NCBI RefSeq assembly: GCF_002950575.1
Contig: NZ_CP026923.1
Coordinates: 992,001 to 1,056,000, forward strand
Length of the DNA stretch: 64,000 nucleotides
Source: Pontimonas salivibrio
GTDB lineage: Bacteria > Actinomycetota > Actinomycetes > Actinomycetales > Microbacteriaceae
Reading direction: 5' to 3'
The notes below the pieces were generated by a model. It was not told where the DNA came from, made no database searches, and saw only the letters and a program-made list of their open reading frames with translations. Within the stretch, counting starts at the first letter, position 1; each line of letters begins with the position of its first letter. The translations under genes were made by a program, and so were the position numbers. Shown here in pieces: positions 9,213-17,851 of the stretch.

Positions 9213-9889
9213 GCAGAGCCCTCACGGCGGTGCCACTCGTTGTCGATGTCGTCCAACGTTTTGTGTTCCATGGTTTCCCAACGGCTGTGCATGTAGGCGT
9301 CAGGAATATCGATGTGCAGGGGTATTCCGATGGTGAGCGCACCCGATGAGTAGGCGGCTGCCGCACCAAAAACGGAATCTTCAAACGCCACCGAATGATT
9401 GACGTCGACTCCGAGGGCTTCAGCCGCCGTTAAATACGCCTCCGGGTTTGGCTTGGGCTGTTCCACATCGTCACCTGCCACAACAAAGGCGAACGCTTCG
9501 CGGCCCAATTCTGCGCTCATTGCACGAGAAATGGTCAACGCGTTCTTGCGATAAGACATGGTGACTAGCGCCGTGGGCAGGCCATGATCCAACAGGTGGC
9601 CAATCATTTCCCGGGCACCGGGCCGCCAGGGGATGTGTTCCTCCAGCCGAGTGCGCACACTCGCGCTCAACCGGTCAATAATTTCGGCCTGGTCGAGATC
9701 CACTCCAGCGTGTTGGAGCGCTGTGGCACTGTCCCAGAGGCCACTGCCTACCAACGTGAGGCCTTGTTCGTGGGTCCAGTGTCCACCGAATGATTTCACC
9801 AACTCGATTTCGGCTTCAAGCCAGTAGGGCTCACTATCGATGAGGGTGCCGTCCATGTCAAAAAGGCCAGCATTTACGCGTCTCATCAT
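9209..9889 (-). CDS. HAD-superfamily phosphatase (beta-phosphoglucomutase-like)
   Basis: Haloacid dehalogenase-type hydrolase of subfamily IA; the substrate cannot be told from sequence. Motif I FDMDGTLIDSE (catalytic D11 and D13), motif II LVTMSYRK, and motif III/IV KPNPEAYLTAAEALGV with AFEDSVFG are all present. The ATG at 9889 was chosen because a TAGGCT hexamer lies 8 bases upstream, consistent with a leaderless transcript. An upstream extension has no support. It is first in the run leading to lnt. Confidence 0.85.
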   Translation of the reverse strand: MMRRVNAGLFDMDGTLIDSEPYWLEAEIELVKSFGGHWTHEQGLTLVGSGLWDSATALQHAGVDLDQAEIIDRLSASVRTRLEEHIPWRPGAREMIGHLLDHGLPTALVTMSYRKNALTISRAMSAELGREAFAFVVAGDDVEQPKPNPEAYLTAAEALGVDVNHSVAFEDSVFGAAAAYSSGALTIGIPLHIDIPDAYMHSRWETMEHKTLDDIDNEWHRREGSA

Positions 9890-9897
9890 GGTCACCA

Positions 9898-9977
9898 AGC
9901 CTACTGGCCCTCCCCCACTCCTGGTGGTGGCCGTGTGATTGAACAATCAGCGACGCCTGTCGTTTCGGGGGTAGGTT
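9898..9977. promoter_or_regulatory. Divergent leaderless promoters, HAD gene and PAC2 gene
   Basis: The two divergent genes are 96 bases apart. Each start codon has a TAnnnT hexamer 8 bases upstream: TAGGCT (9903-9898, minus) before ATG 9889, and TAGGTT (9972-9977, plus) before ATG 9986. Neither start has a good Shine-Dalgarno sequence at normal spacing. I infer leaderless mRNAs; -35 boxes are not obvious. Confidence 0.4.
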
Positions 9978-9985
9978 GGGGGGGT

Positions 9986-10855
9986 ATGACTGAGCGACCC
10001 ATTTTCGAACCTCCCCACACACTCTTGGTCGCGACCGAGGGCTGGAGTGATGCGGGTGAAGCCGCCACTTCCGCACTGCGCATGGTGGTCGAACACTTCG
10101 GCTTGGTGCCCTACGAGGTCATTAGCGACGAAGCCTATTTTGACTACCAGGTCACGAGGCCGTTTGTGCAGATTGAATCTGACGGTTCACGGGTGATCTC
10201 ATGGCCAGACATCACGCTGTTCGGGCCTGACCGTCACGAAGGTGACGGTGAAGGGCCTTTTGTGATCCTCGGTGCCGAGCCGTCTCGAATGTGGCGACAA
10301 CTGGCCGACCAGATGGTCCTCCAAGCCCTCTCTCAGGATGTTGACCAAATGGTGCTGTGTGGTGCGATGCTGGCCGACGTGCCCCATTCCCGCCCCGTGC
10401 GCATGCTCTCTTCCAGTGAGGATCAGGAAATTCGTGAAGCCTTGGATGTGGAGCGATCCAGCTACGAGGGTCCGGTGGGAATTTTGAGCGTGTTGGGCTT
10501 GCAGGCCCAAGAGTCCGGTATTGCGGTGATGAACCTGTGGGCGCAAGTTCCCCACTATGTGCACACTTCTCCGTCACCCAAAGCAACACTCGCGATTTTG
10601 GATCGCCTGCACGAACTCACCGGAATCGACATCCCTCGCGGTTCATTGCTGGAGCAGGCGGAAGTCTGGGAAGAAAACATCGACTCTTTAGCCGCTGAGG
10701 ACGACGACATGCTCGCCTACATCCACCAGTTGGAAAAGCAGCGCGACACGGTCGAATCGCCCGAGGCAAGTGGTGACGCGATTGCCAAAGAATTTGAGCG
10801 CTACCTCAATAAGCGTCCTGACTGGCCAGGTGGCGTCGCCGGAGGCGAAGGCTAA
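9986..10855 (+). CDS. PAC2-family protein
   Basis: Member of the PAC2 family, related to proteasome assembly chaperone 2 and widespread in actinobacteria, with no settled bacterial function. Visible features are LLVATEGWSDAGEAAT near the N-terminus, a Rossmann-like core, and VPHYVHTSPSPKATLAILDRL. The C-terminal third is acidic and helical. The start is the ATG after a G-rich stretch, giving 289 residues. It lies near trmI and pafBC, as in other actinobacteria, even though the proteasome genes are absent from that interval. Confidence 0.85.
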   Translation: MTERPIFEPPHTLLVATEGWSDAGEAATSALRMVVEHFGLVPYEVISDEAYFDYQVTRPFVQIESDGSRVISWPDITLFGPDRHEGDGEGPFVILGAEPSRMWRQLADQMVLQALSQDVDQMVLCGAMLADVPHSRPVRMLSSSEDQEIREALDVERSSYEGPVGILSVLGLQAQESGIAVMNLWAQVPHYVHTSPSPKATLAILDRLHELTGIDIPRGSLLEQAEVWEENIDSLAAEDDDMLAYIHQLEKQRDTVESPEASGDAIAKEFERYLNKRPDWPGGVAGGEG

Positions 10856-10879
10856 ATTCCTGCGGCGATTTAGCCTTCG
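10846..10879. terminator. Bidirectional hairpin spanning both stop codons of the PAC2 gene and uppP
   Basis: A perfect 12-bp inverted repeat, CGAAGGCTAAAT (10846-10857) and ATTTAGCCTTCG (10868-10879), with a 10-base loop. It contains the TAA of the plus-strand PAC2 gene and the TAA of minus-strand uppP, and both genes end with GAAGGCTAA. It very likely terminates transcription from both sides; there is no long T tract. Confidence 0.65.
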
Positions 10880-11724
10880 ATTACCCCTGTTCCCAGCAGG
10901 ATCAGCAGCCCGGTTCCCAATGCCACCCGGTAGATCACAAAGGGAAGAAAGCTGTGTGTGGTCAGGTAGCGCATCAGCCACGCAATCACCACAAATCCGA
11001 CAACTCCTGCAGTGAGTGTGGCCACAAATGTCGCCAGCAGGTCGATGGGGCCGGCAGCTACCGGGTCAAATAACGCGGTGCGCAGTTCGTAAAATCCACT
11101 ACCAAACACTGCCGGTATCGCCAATAAGAAGGCGTAACGTGTGGCGTCTACTCGGGTGTAACCGAGCGCTCGCCCCATGGAAATGGTGGCTCCTGAGCGG
11201 GACACACCGGGAATGAGGGCGAGAGTTTGGGCGAGGCCGTAGGCGATGCCGTGGCCGGTAGTCAAGTGTTCGAGAGTTCTCGTTCGACGCCCGAAGTAGT
11301 CCGCTGCCCACAAGACCAGTCCGAACAGGATCAGGACGGTGGCGACAAGCCACAGCGAGCGAAATACGTCTCGGATGGCCGATTGTGCGGTGTAACCGAC
11401 GATGACAATGGGGATTGTTCCCACGATGATCAGCCAACCCATGCGCACGGCCTGGCGCCCTTCGGGGTCCATGGCGGCGAGGGTTGTCTTGGGTCGCCAG
11501 AGGTGTCGAAACCAGGCGCCAAGAATGTGTCGAATGTCGCGCCAAAAATAGATCAGCACCGCAATTTCGGTACCGATTTGCGTGATGGCGGTAAAGGTGG
11601 CTCCTGGATCACTGGCGCCCGGAAGAAACTCGCCGGCGATGCGTAGGTGCGCGCTGGAAGAAATGGGGAGAAATTCGGTGAGACCTTGGAGGATACCCAA
11701 AATGATGGCTTCGAAAATGGTCAC
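10870..11724 (-). CDS. uppP: Undecaprenyl-diphosphatase UppP (BacA type)
   Basis: Membrane phosphatase that recycles undecaprenyl pyrophosphate for cell wall synthesis and gives background bacitracin resistance. Both signature regions are present: LQGLTEFLPISSSAHL near the N-terminus and PGVSRSGATISMG in the middle, with about eight hydrophobic segments. GTG at 11724 was chosen because GGAGG sits 7-8 bases upstream, giving 284 residues. Its end is convergent with the PAC2 gene through a shared hairpin. Confidence 0.93.
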   Translation of the reverse strand: MTIFEAIILGILQGLTEFLPISSSAHLRIAGEFLPGASDPGATFTAITQIGTEIAVLIYFWRDIRHILGAWFRHLWRPKTTLAAMDPEGRQAVRMGWLIIVGTIPIVIVGYTAQSAIRDVFRSLWLVATVLILFGLVLWAADYFGRRTRTLEHLTTGHGIAYGLAQTLALIPGVSRSGATISMGRALGYTRVDATRYAFLLAIPAVFGSGFYELRTALFDPVAAGPIDLLATFVATLTAGVVGFVVIAWLMRYLTTHSFLPFVIYRVALGTGLLILLGTGVIEG

Positions 11725-11787
11725 CGGGTTGCCCTCCATTGATTGACCCCTCCACGCTACTGCGTGCGACAAGCCCGACCGATGATC

Positions 11788-11816
11788 TTGACCCCGGTTT
11801 GCCCGGCGGGTTTAGT
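11788..11816 (+). promoter_or_regulatory. Candidate promoter of tRNA-Leu(GAG)
   Basis: TTGACC (11788-11793), a 17-base spacer, then TTTAGT (11811-11816), about 38 bases before the tRNA. The -35 match is good and the -10 match is moderate (4 of 6). Confidence 0.4.
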
Positions 11817-11853
11817 GGTAGTGTCTTCTCGGTCATCGGATTCGGTGTGCTTT

Positions 11854-11942
11854 GCGCGGGTGGCGGAATTGGCAGACGCGCTAGCTTGAGGTGCTAGTGC
11901 CCGACTAAGGGCGTGGGGGTTCAAGTCCCCCCTCGCGCACCA
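11854..11942 (+). tRNA. tRNA-Leu(GAG)
   Basis: An 89-base type II tRNA with the 3' CCA encoded. The acceptor stem is GCGCGGG/CTCGCGC. The anticodon stem CTAGC/GCTAG closes the 7-base loop TTGAGGT, giving anticodon GAG (reads CUC/CUU). There is a long variable arm and a T-loop GTTCAAGTC. Confidence 0.95.
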
Positions 11943-11950
11943 GAATTCAT

Positions 11951-11977
11951 GGGGTCTCACACACAGTGTGGGACCCC
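11951..11977 (+). terminator. Strong hairpin terminator after tRNA-Leu(GAG)
   Basis: A 12-bp stem with one wobble pair and a 3-base loop: GGGGTCTCACAC, ACA, GTGTGGGACCCC. A short T-rich stretch (TGTTTCT) follows a few bases later. It separates the tRNA from the SOS promoter that starts at 12012. Confidence 0.7.
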
Positions 11978-12011
11978 TGACTGTTTCTGGGGATAACTCC
12001 ACGCAGCGCCC

Positions 12012-12033
12012 TGTCAGTGGACATTGACATAAT
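12012..12033 (+). promoter_or_regulatory. PafBC-type (RecA-NDp) promoter of imuA'-imuB-dnaE2
   Basis: TGTCAGTG (12012-12019), exactly 8 bases, then CATAAT (12028-12033). The published actinobacterial RecA-NDp/PafBC consensus is TGTCRGTG, N8, TAnnnT. The upstream element matches fully and the -10 hexamer differs only at its first base. A TTGACA (12024-12029) overlaps but has no good -10 at 17 bases. The implied transcript start, about 7 bases after the -10, falls on the ATG at 12041. Confidence 0.6.
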
Positions 12034-12048
12034 CGAACAAATGTTCGA
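12033..12048. promoter_or_regulatory. LexA operator (SOS box)
   Basis: TCGAACAAATGTTCGA is a perfect inverted repeat with 7-base arms around AA. It matches the Gram-positive/actinobacterial LexA box GAAC-N4-GTTC with flanking TC/GA. It overlaps the last base of the -10 hexamer, the predicted transcript start and the imuA' start codon, an ideal place for repression. I found no second such box in the window. Confidence 0.9.
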
Positions 12049-12829
12049 ACATGGCTCTGTGTCTCCCCTCACTCTGCATCCCACCGCGCGTATTCGTCGC
12101 GAGCAGGTTGAGGCTTTGCGCCAACACATTCGACACATGGAATCACCCCCAGTAGACCAACCCGTGTTTCCCAGTGCAGTGGGTGTCGACAAGCTGTTTC
12201 CTGACGGTGGCCTGCGCCGCGGTGTGGTCTATGAAATTTCCGAAGGACGCTCACTGTTGTGGAGCCTTTTGGCAGGCCCCAGTCAGGCAGGGCATTGGAT
12301 TGCCCTTGTGGGCATGGCCCATTTAGGCCTTCAGGCTGCTGCCGATGCGGGAGTCAACCTCGAACGGCTCGTTCTGGTTCCACAGCCTGGCAGCAGCGGT
12401 TTCTCTGTCATGAGCACCCTGGCCGATGCACTGCCTCTCGTGGTGCTAAGCCCCTCAGGCGCGCTCCCTCCACAGAGCCAGCGTGATCGGTTTCAGGCAA
12501 GGCTTAGAGAGCGTGGAGCCACGCTTCTCATTCGCGCCACCTGGCCGGGTAGCGAAGGGCGAATCTCCGTCACACAGCGCAGCTGGGAAGGCTTAGGGCA
12601 CGGTTTTGGTCTACTTTCCCAACAGCACATCACACTCAGCCACCAACACCGCCGAGAAACCAGGCCGCGCTACATCGACTTGTGTATCTCCAGCCGCGGC
12701 ATCGAGAGTCAACACCGCGCCACAATCCGACAGATTGGCACAGGTGTAGAGCCTCACCGCAGTAGCGCTGCGCAGCACGAGCCTCTGCTGGATCACGCGG
12801 TGAGTGTGGTGGAGAAAGCTGCGGGGTAG
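12041..12829 (+). CDS. imuA': ImuA'-like SOS mutagenesis accessory protein
   Basis: RecA/SulA-like accessory protein of the translesion mutasome that partners ImuB and DnaE2. The RecA-like pattern is recognisable (VDKLFPDGGLRRGVVYEISEG, then LVGMAHLGLQAAADAGVNLERLVLV), but the nucleotide-binding loop reads SEGRS (about residues 67-71), so it lacks a standard Walker A GKT. ATG 12041 fits the leaderless promoter; GTG 12017 would lie upstream of the transcript start and GTG 12059 remains possible. The length from 12041 is 262 residues. The product call rests largely on position before imuB and dnaE2. Confidence 0.8.
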   Translation: MFEHGSVSPLTLHPTARIRREQVEALRQHIRHMESPPVDQPVFPSAVGVDKLFPDGGLRRGVVYEISEGRSLLWSLLAGPSQAGHWIALVGMAHLGLQAAADAGVNLERLVLVPQPGSSGFSVMSTLADALPLVVLSPSGALPPQSQRDRFQARLRERGATLLIRATWPGSEGRISVTQRSWEGLGHGFGLLSQQHITLSHQHRRETRPRYIDLCISSRGIESQHRATIRQIGTGVEPHRSSAAQHEPLLDHAVSVVEKAAG

Positions 12830-12833
12830 CCAC

Positions 12834-14426
12834 GTGAGGTCTTCACGCGTCATGGTGCTCTGTGTCCCCGATTGGCCGATTGTGGCCGCCCGAGCCGATG
12901 AGAGTCTGCACCTTGCTGACAATCAACCCGTCGCCATTAGCGCACGCGGGGTCATCGCTCACTGTTCGCCAGAGGCACGAGCACAGGGGGTGTCGGTAGG
13001 GCAGCGCGTAAGAGACGCCCAAGTCAGCTGCCCCCAACTGGCTGTGCTGGCATCACAACCGGGCAGAGATTGGCGGTTATGGAATCAGGTGCTCTCTGGG
13101 CTTCACGACACAGTTGCCCAAGTGTCCGTCATCGAACCCGGACTGATCGTCATGAAATCTTCTGGCCTGGCTCGCTACTACGGGTCAGAACATCACGCAG
13201 GGACACAACTGCTTGACGCGGTGGAAGCCGAGGCAGGTCGAGTTTCTGCTCGAGTAGCCGTCGCTGACACTCTCTTTGCCGCCACTGTGGCCACGCGCTA
13301 CGCCACCACCGACAGCACGCCAGTGTGTGTCATTGACCCGGGAGGTGACGCCGATTTCCTTGGCCCACTGCCCCTGTCAACCCTTGAAAACCCTCGACTT
13401 GCGGCCACGCTCACAAAACTGGGCCTCACCCAATTAGCGGACTTTGCCGCGCTAGATCCTCTTCACGTGCAGGACCGTTTTGGGCTGGAGGCAACACTCC
13501 TGCACTCCTGCGCCCGAGGAGTTGACCCCCGAACGACGTCCCCGAGTGACATTCCTGCCAGCACTGATCGCACCTGGAAAGGCGATACTCCACTGGCACG
13601 CTCCGACGCGTTAAGTTTTGCACTGCGTGGCACCGTGGAAGATTTTTTGCGCGCACTAGTGGCCTCGCACGTGGTGTGCACCAGCGTGTCCATCAGCCTG
13701 GTGGATGACCGTGGTGTCACTCACTCCCAGGTGTGGTCTCATCCGCGGTTTTTTGATGCGGCCGATGTGGTTAATCGTGTGCGCTGGCAGTGGGAATCTA
13801 TTGCCCGAGAAAGTGCCGAGGAATACCAGGAAGGCGGCATTCAGGAAGTCACTTTTCAGGCCCTCTCGCCAGAGCGTCTCTTTGGCCACGAACCGGGGTT
13901 ATGGGGTGGTGGCGACGCTGACGCCCGCATTGAACACGCAATTGCTCACGTGCAATCCCGGCTGGGGCATCAGTCGGTTGGTCACGGTGTCCTACGCCCT
14001 GGGCACAGTTTTGACGAACGCGAACAGATCATTCCCTGGGGCATAGCGGACTCCTTTGATGAATACGCCACTTCGAGTCAACAGGAGCGCACAGAAGCCT
14101 TTGTGGCAGAACTTCCTAAACCACTACCGGCCACCGTGTTTCAGCCCCCACAGCCCGTGTTGTTACACGACCAGTGGGGTCAGCCACTGAGTCTTGACGC
14201 TGAGGGTTCGGCGCTCGGTGGCCTTCCCAGCCAGATGCTCTCGGGCACTAACACGCGTGACGTTGTGGCCTGGGCTGGCCCCTGGCCCGTGCTGGAGCGC
14301 TGGTGGGATCCTGCACACTCGCGCTGTCGTTACCGACTCCAACTGCTCGATCAGCAGGGTGTGGGCTGGCTTGTCAGCCAAGACCAGACAGGCGGCCACT
14401 GGCAGATTGAGGCGAGGTATGACTGA
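12834..14426 (+). CDS. imuB: ImuB, catalytically degenerate Y-family polymerase
   Basis: Y-family (DinB-related) protein that acts as the scaffold between ImuA', DnaE2 and the sliding clamp. The N-terminal palm start VLCVPDWP keeps one acidic residue (D13), but the usual SxDE catalytic pair is replaced by SVIEPGL (I100, E101), so polymerase activity is unlikely. EQIIPWG near residue 398 resembles the clamp-binding motif of ImuB proteins. The GTG start at 12834 lies 4 bases after the imuA' stop (ATG 12852 is an alternative); 530 residues. Confidence 0.87.
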   Translation: MRSSRVMVLCVPDWPIVAARADESLHLADNQPVAISARGVIAHCSPEARAQGVSVGQRVRDAQVSCPQLAVLASQPGRDWRLWNQVLSGLHDTVAQVSVIEPGLIVMKSSGLARYYGSEHHAGTQLLDAVEAEAGRVSARVAVADTLFAATVATRYATTDSTPVCVIDPGGDADFLGPLPLSTLENPRLAATLTKLGLTQLADFAALDPLHVQDRFGLEATLLHSCARGVDPRTTSPSDIPASTDRTWKGDTPLARSDALSFALRGTVEDFLRALVASHVVCTSVSISLVDDRGVTHSQVWSHPRFFDAADVVNRVRWQWESIARESAEEYQEGGIQEVTFQALSPERLFGHEPGLWGGGDADARIEHAIAHVQSRLGHQSVGHGVLRPGHSFDEREQIIPWGIADSFDEYATSSQQERTEAFVAELPKPLPATVFQPPQPVLLHDQWGQPLSLDAEGSALGGLPSQMLSGTNTRDVVAWAGPWPVLERWWDPAHSRCRYRLQLLDQQGVGWLVSQDQTGGHWQIEARYD

Positions 14427-17400
14427 TGCAGTGGCATAACCCTCCCCTGCCGTGGTCGGAATATGAACAGTTACTGCGTGAAGCGACTCGTCCCGGAAGT
14501 TCCCCACCATTGGGTGCGGGACCTGGCGATTCACCGGCATGGTCACACCACAGGGCCCCCTATCAGCCCCCCGAACAAGAAAGTCCACCCGATGAAGACT
14601 GGGTGGACTATGCCGAGCTGCACGTTCACAGCAGTTTCAGTTTTCTCGACGGGGTGTCCTCCCCCGAAAGCCTCGTTGCTGAAGCAGCCCGATTACGCCT
14701 GTCCGCTGTGGGCATTACTGACCACGATGGCCTCTACGGCATTGTGCGATTTGCCGAAGCGGCACAGGCACACCAGATACCCACAGTGTTTGGTGCCGAG
14801 CTTTCTCTTGCGCCGCGCACACAGCGCACCGAGTGGGCCGACCCACCAGGGCCTCACTTTTTAGTGCTCGCCCGCGGCCCTGAGGGCTACCACCGGCTGG
14901 CTTCTGCGTTGACCGACTCACATTTATCTTCCGGGGAAAAAGGCGAAGCAGACTATGACCTCGATCAACTCGCCGAACAAGCAGCAGACGATTGGGTCAT
15001 TCTTACCGGCTGTCGAAAAGGCCTCGTTCGTGGGCCGCTGCAGGGCTCTGGCAGCCCATCTACCGGCCAGGTTGACGCTGCTGCGGGAGCATTAGACGAA
15101 CTGGTAGCGCGGTTTGGTTCAGATTCTGTTGTTGTGGAGTTATTTGATTTTCAACAACCCCTCGATTCGCTGCACAACGACATCCTCTACGACCTCGCGA
15201 GGGACCGCGGGTTACGCACTATCGCCAGTGGGGTGGTGCACTACGCCACCATTCGCGAACACCGCCTCGCCCAAGCGATGGCCGCAGTGCGCTCCAGGCG
15301 CTCTCTCGATCAAATGCGCGCCCACCTGCCCCCAGCACCCACAAGTTTTCTGCGCTCCGGGGCACAACAACTGGAGCGTTTTAGGCGTTATCCGGGTGTT
15401 GTGCACGCCGCAGGTCAATTAGGTAGGGAACTGGCTTTTTCACTCAAAAAAGTGGCCCCCCAACTGCCCCTCTCGATGGTCCCTGATGGGCACAGCTCGG
15501 ATAGTTACCTTCGCCAACTCATCACGGAGGCCATCCCCAGGCGCTACCCGGATGCGGATGCTGCGGTGATGGCTCGAGTGGAGCGAGAACTCGACGTCAT
15601 TGAGTCCAAAGGTTTCGCCGGTTACTTTCTCATCGTCCACGACATTGTTCAATGGGCCAGGGCGCGAGGAATTCTCTGCCAGGGGCGCGGCTCGGCGGCC
15701 AATTCGGCGGTGTGTTACCTGTTAGATATCACCGCAGTGGATGCCATCCACTACCGACTGCCCTTCGAGCGTTTTCTCTCCACCCTGCGCGACGAAGAGC
15801 CCGATATTGACGTGGACTTTGAATCACACCGCCGCGAAGAAGTCATCCAATACGTCTACCAGCGCTACGGTCGCCACAACGCGGCGCTCGTCGCCACAGT
15901 GATCGAATATCGAGCAAAGGGTGCCGTGCGCGACATGGCTCGGGCGCTGGGCTACAGCCCCGGCCAACAAGACGCTTTTGCCAAAGACATCGAACGCCGT
16001 GGGGCACTGAGCGAATCAGATAGTTCACGACTACCCGAACCGGTCGTGCAGTTAGCCAAAGAAGCACTCACGCTCCCTCGTCACTTGGGAATCCATCCGG
16101 GTGGCATGGTGCTCACCGATCGTCCCATCGGTGAAGTTGTCCCCATTGAGCACGCCCGGATGGATAAGCGCACCGTGCTGCAGTGGGATAAAGATGACTG
16201 TGAATGGATGGGGTTGGTCAAATTTGACCTCCTGGGACTAGGAATTTTGGAAGCCATCCAACACACCCTCACCCTCGCTCGAGACGTGGTGGGTGAAGAG
16301 TGGGAGCTTGCCACACTGCCCCGGGATGAACCCGGGGTCTACGACATGCTGTGTCGGGCCGATTCGATTGGAATATTCCAAGTCGAATCCCGCGCGCAAA
16401 TGTCGCTACTTCCAAGGCTTCAACCGAGGCGGTTTTATGACCTGGCTATTCAGATTGCCATGATTCGACCGGGTCCCATCCAAGGTGGCGCCGTACACCC
16501 TTTTGTGCGCCGAAAAGCGGGGTTAGAGGACGTCAGTTACCTCCACCCCAAACTGGAAGGACCACTAGAGCGCACCCTGGGTGTGCCCGTCTTTCAAGAA
16601 CAAATCATGCAAATGGCGATGGCGATTGGTGGGTGCACCGCGGAAGACGCCGATGTGTTGCGCCGGGCCATGGGGTCAAAGCGTGGTTTGGAAAAAATTG
16701 AATCGGTGCGCGAAACACTTTTTGCCGGAATGGCCGATAACGGTATTTCGGCAGAAAACGCTGAACGCATTTATCGCATGATTCAGGCATTCGCCGGGTT
16801 TGGTTTTGCCGAAAGCCACTCGTTGAGCTTTGCCCTCCTGGTGTATTCCAGTTCGTGGTTAAAACTCCACTATCCCGCCTGCTACCTCACCGGAATGTTG
16901 AGGGCTTGGCCGATGGGGTTCTACTCCCCCGCCACACTGGTCTCAGACGCTGAGCGACACGGCGTTGAGGTGCGACGACCCTGCGTGCAACGCTCAGCGG
17001 CAACCGCCGAACTCGAAGCACTCACCCCCGAATCTCCCACAGCACCCACCGGCTTAGATCGCTGCCTCATTTTTGACCAAGAACCCCCCGGTGAGTTCGA
17101 CCCACACGCTGTGGATGACAGTGCAGACCATCGCCGAGATGGGCACTGGGCGGTGCGCAGCGGACTGGCCACCATCGACGGCATCGGTCACGAGACGGCA
17201 GAAGCCATTGTGCTCGAGCGCGAGAAAAGTGGCCCTTTTGGGGATATTTATGACCTCTCTCGCCGAGTGGGGCTTCGCGAAAAACAGCTTGAAGCCCTCT
17301 CCGAGGCGGGAGCACTGGACGACTTAGGGGTTAACCGCCGAGAAGCACTGTGGCTTTCCGGATCAGCTTCTACCGCAAAGCCAGAATATTTAGAGGGCAC

Positions 17401-17851
17401 CCACCATCAGATAGACACACCACTTTTCGCGCCGATGAGTGACATGGAGTTGATGAATGCCGACCGGCATTCCACCGGTATTTCTCCGGGCGATCACCCC
17501 CTTGCTCACCTGCGTGGGTGGTTGCGCGATCAGGGTGTGTCTTCCAGCGTGGATTTACGCACCCACGACACCACTCGCCGGGTGTGGCTGGCGGGTCTAG
17601 TCACCCACCGCCAGCGTCCCTCCACTGCTGGTGGGGTGACGTTTTTAAACCTTGAAGACGAGTGGGGGCTTGTTAACGTGGTGTGTTCACCGGGACTGTG
17701 GAAGCGTTATCGGCTCATCCTTCGACACAGTGGTGGCCTCATTGTGCGCGGCAGCCTGCAGCGGAGCGGCGAAGGGGTGATCTCTGTGGTGGCCGATGGG
17801 GTGTCCCAACTCGCAGTGGGCAGTGCTGTGCGGGCTAGAAACTTCCAGTGA
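14426..17851 (+). CDS. dnaE2: Error-prone DNA polymerase III alpha subunit DnaE2
   Basis: C-family polymerase that performs SOS-induced translesion synthesis with ImuA' and ImuB. Domains in order: a non-conserved N-terminal ~60 residues, a PHP domain starting at LHVHSS (residues 65-70), the palm with catalytic aspartates in PDIDVDF (459-465), fingers, helix-hairpin-helix (GLATIDGIGHETAEAIV), and an OB fold near the C-terminus. Its 1141 residues fit DnaE2. The ATG shares one base with the imuB stop (TGATG), showing translational coupling. Confidence 0.95.
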   Translation: MQWHNPPLPWSEYEQLLREATRPGSSPPLGAGPGDSPAWSHHRAPYQPPEQESPPDEDWVDYAELHVHSSFSFLDGVSSPESLVAEAARLRLSAVGITDHDGLYGIVRFAEAAQAHQIPTVFGAELSLAPRTQRTEWADPPGPHFLVLARGPEGYHRLASALTDSHLSSGEKGEADYDLDQLAEQAADDWVILTGCRKGLVRGPLQGSGSPSTGQVDAAAGALDELVARFGSDSVVVELFDFQQPLDSLHNDILYDLARDRGLRTIASGVVHYATIREHRLAQAMAAVRSRRSLDQMRAHLPPAPTSFLRSGAQQLERFRRYPGVVHAAGQLGRELAFSLKKVAPQLPLSMVPDGHSSDSYLRQLITEAIPRRYPDADAAVMARVERELDVIESKGFAGYFLIVHDIVQWARARGILCQGRGSAANSAVCYLLDITAVDAIHYRLPFERFLSTLRDEEPDIDVDFESHRREEVIQYVYQRYGRHNAALVATVIEYRAKGAVRDMARALGYSPGQQDAFAKDIERRGALSESDSSRLPEPVVQLAKEALTLPRHLGIHPGGMVLTDRPIGEVVPIEHARMDKRTVLQWDKDDCEWMGLVKFDLLGLGILEAIQHTLTLARDVVGEEWELATLPRDEPGVYDMLCRADSIGIFQVESRAQMSLLPRLQPRRFYDLAIQIAMIRPGPIQGGAVHPFVRRKAGLEDVSYLHPKLEGPLERTLGVPVFQEQIMQMAMAIGGCTAEDADVLRRAMGSKRGLEKIESVRETLFAGMADNGISAENAERIYRMIQAFAGFGFAESHSLSFALLVYSSSWLKLHYPACYLTGMLRAWPMGFYSPATLVSDAERHGVEVRRPCVQRSAATAELEALTPESPTAPTGLDRCLIFDQEPPGEFDPHAVDDSADHRRDGHWAVRSGLATIDGIGHETAEAIVLEREKSGPFGDIYDLSRRVGLREKQLEALSEAGALDDLGVNRREALWLSGSASTAKPEYLEGTHHQIDTPLFAPMSDMELMNADRHSTGISPGDHPLAHLRGWLRDQGVSSSVDLRTHDTTRRVWLAGLVTHRQRPSTAGGVTFLNLEDEWGLVNVVCSPGLWKRYRLILRHSGGLIVRGSLQRSGEGVISVVADGVSQLAVGSAVRARNFQ

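Noticed and set aside
12024-12052. TTGACA (12024) with a sigma-70 -10 at 12047
   Set aside because: The -10 would be GAACAT, a poor match, whereas the CATAAT at 12028 fits the PafBC-type spacing and a leaderless ATG.
12804-12833. Upstream extension of imuB to 12804
   Set aside because: It would overlap the imuA' end and adds non-conserved residues; GTG 12834 or ATG 12852 fits better.
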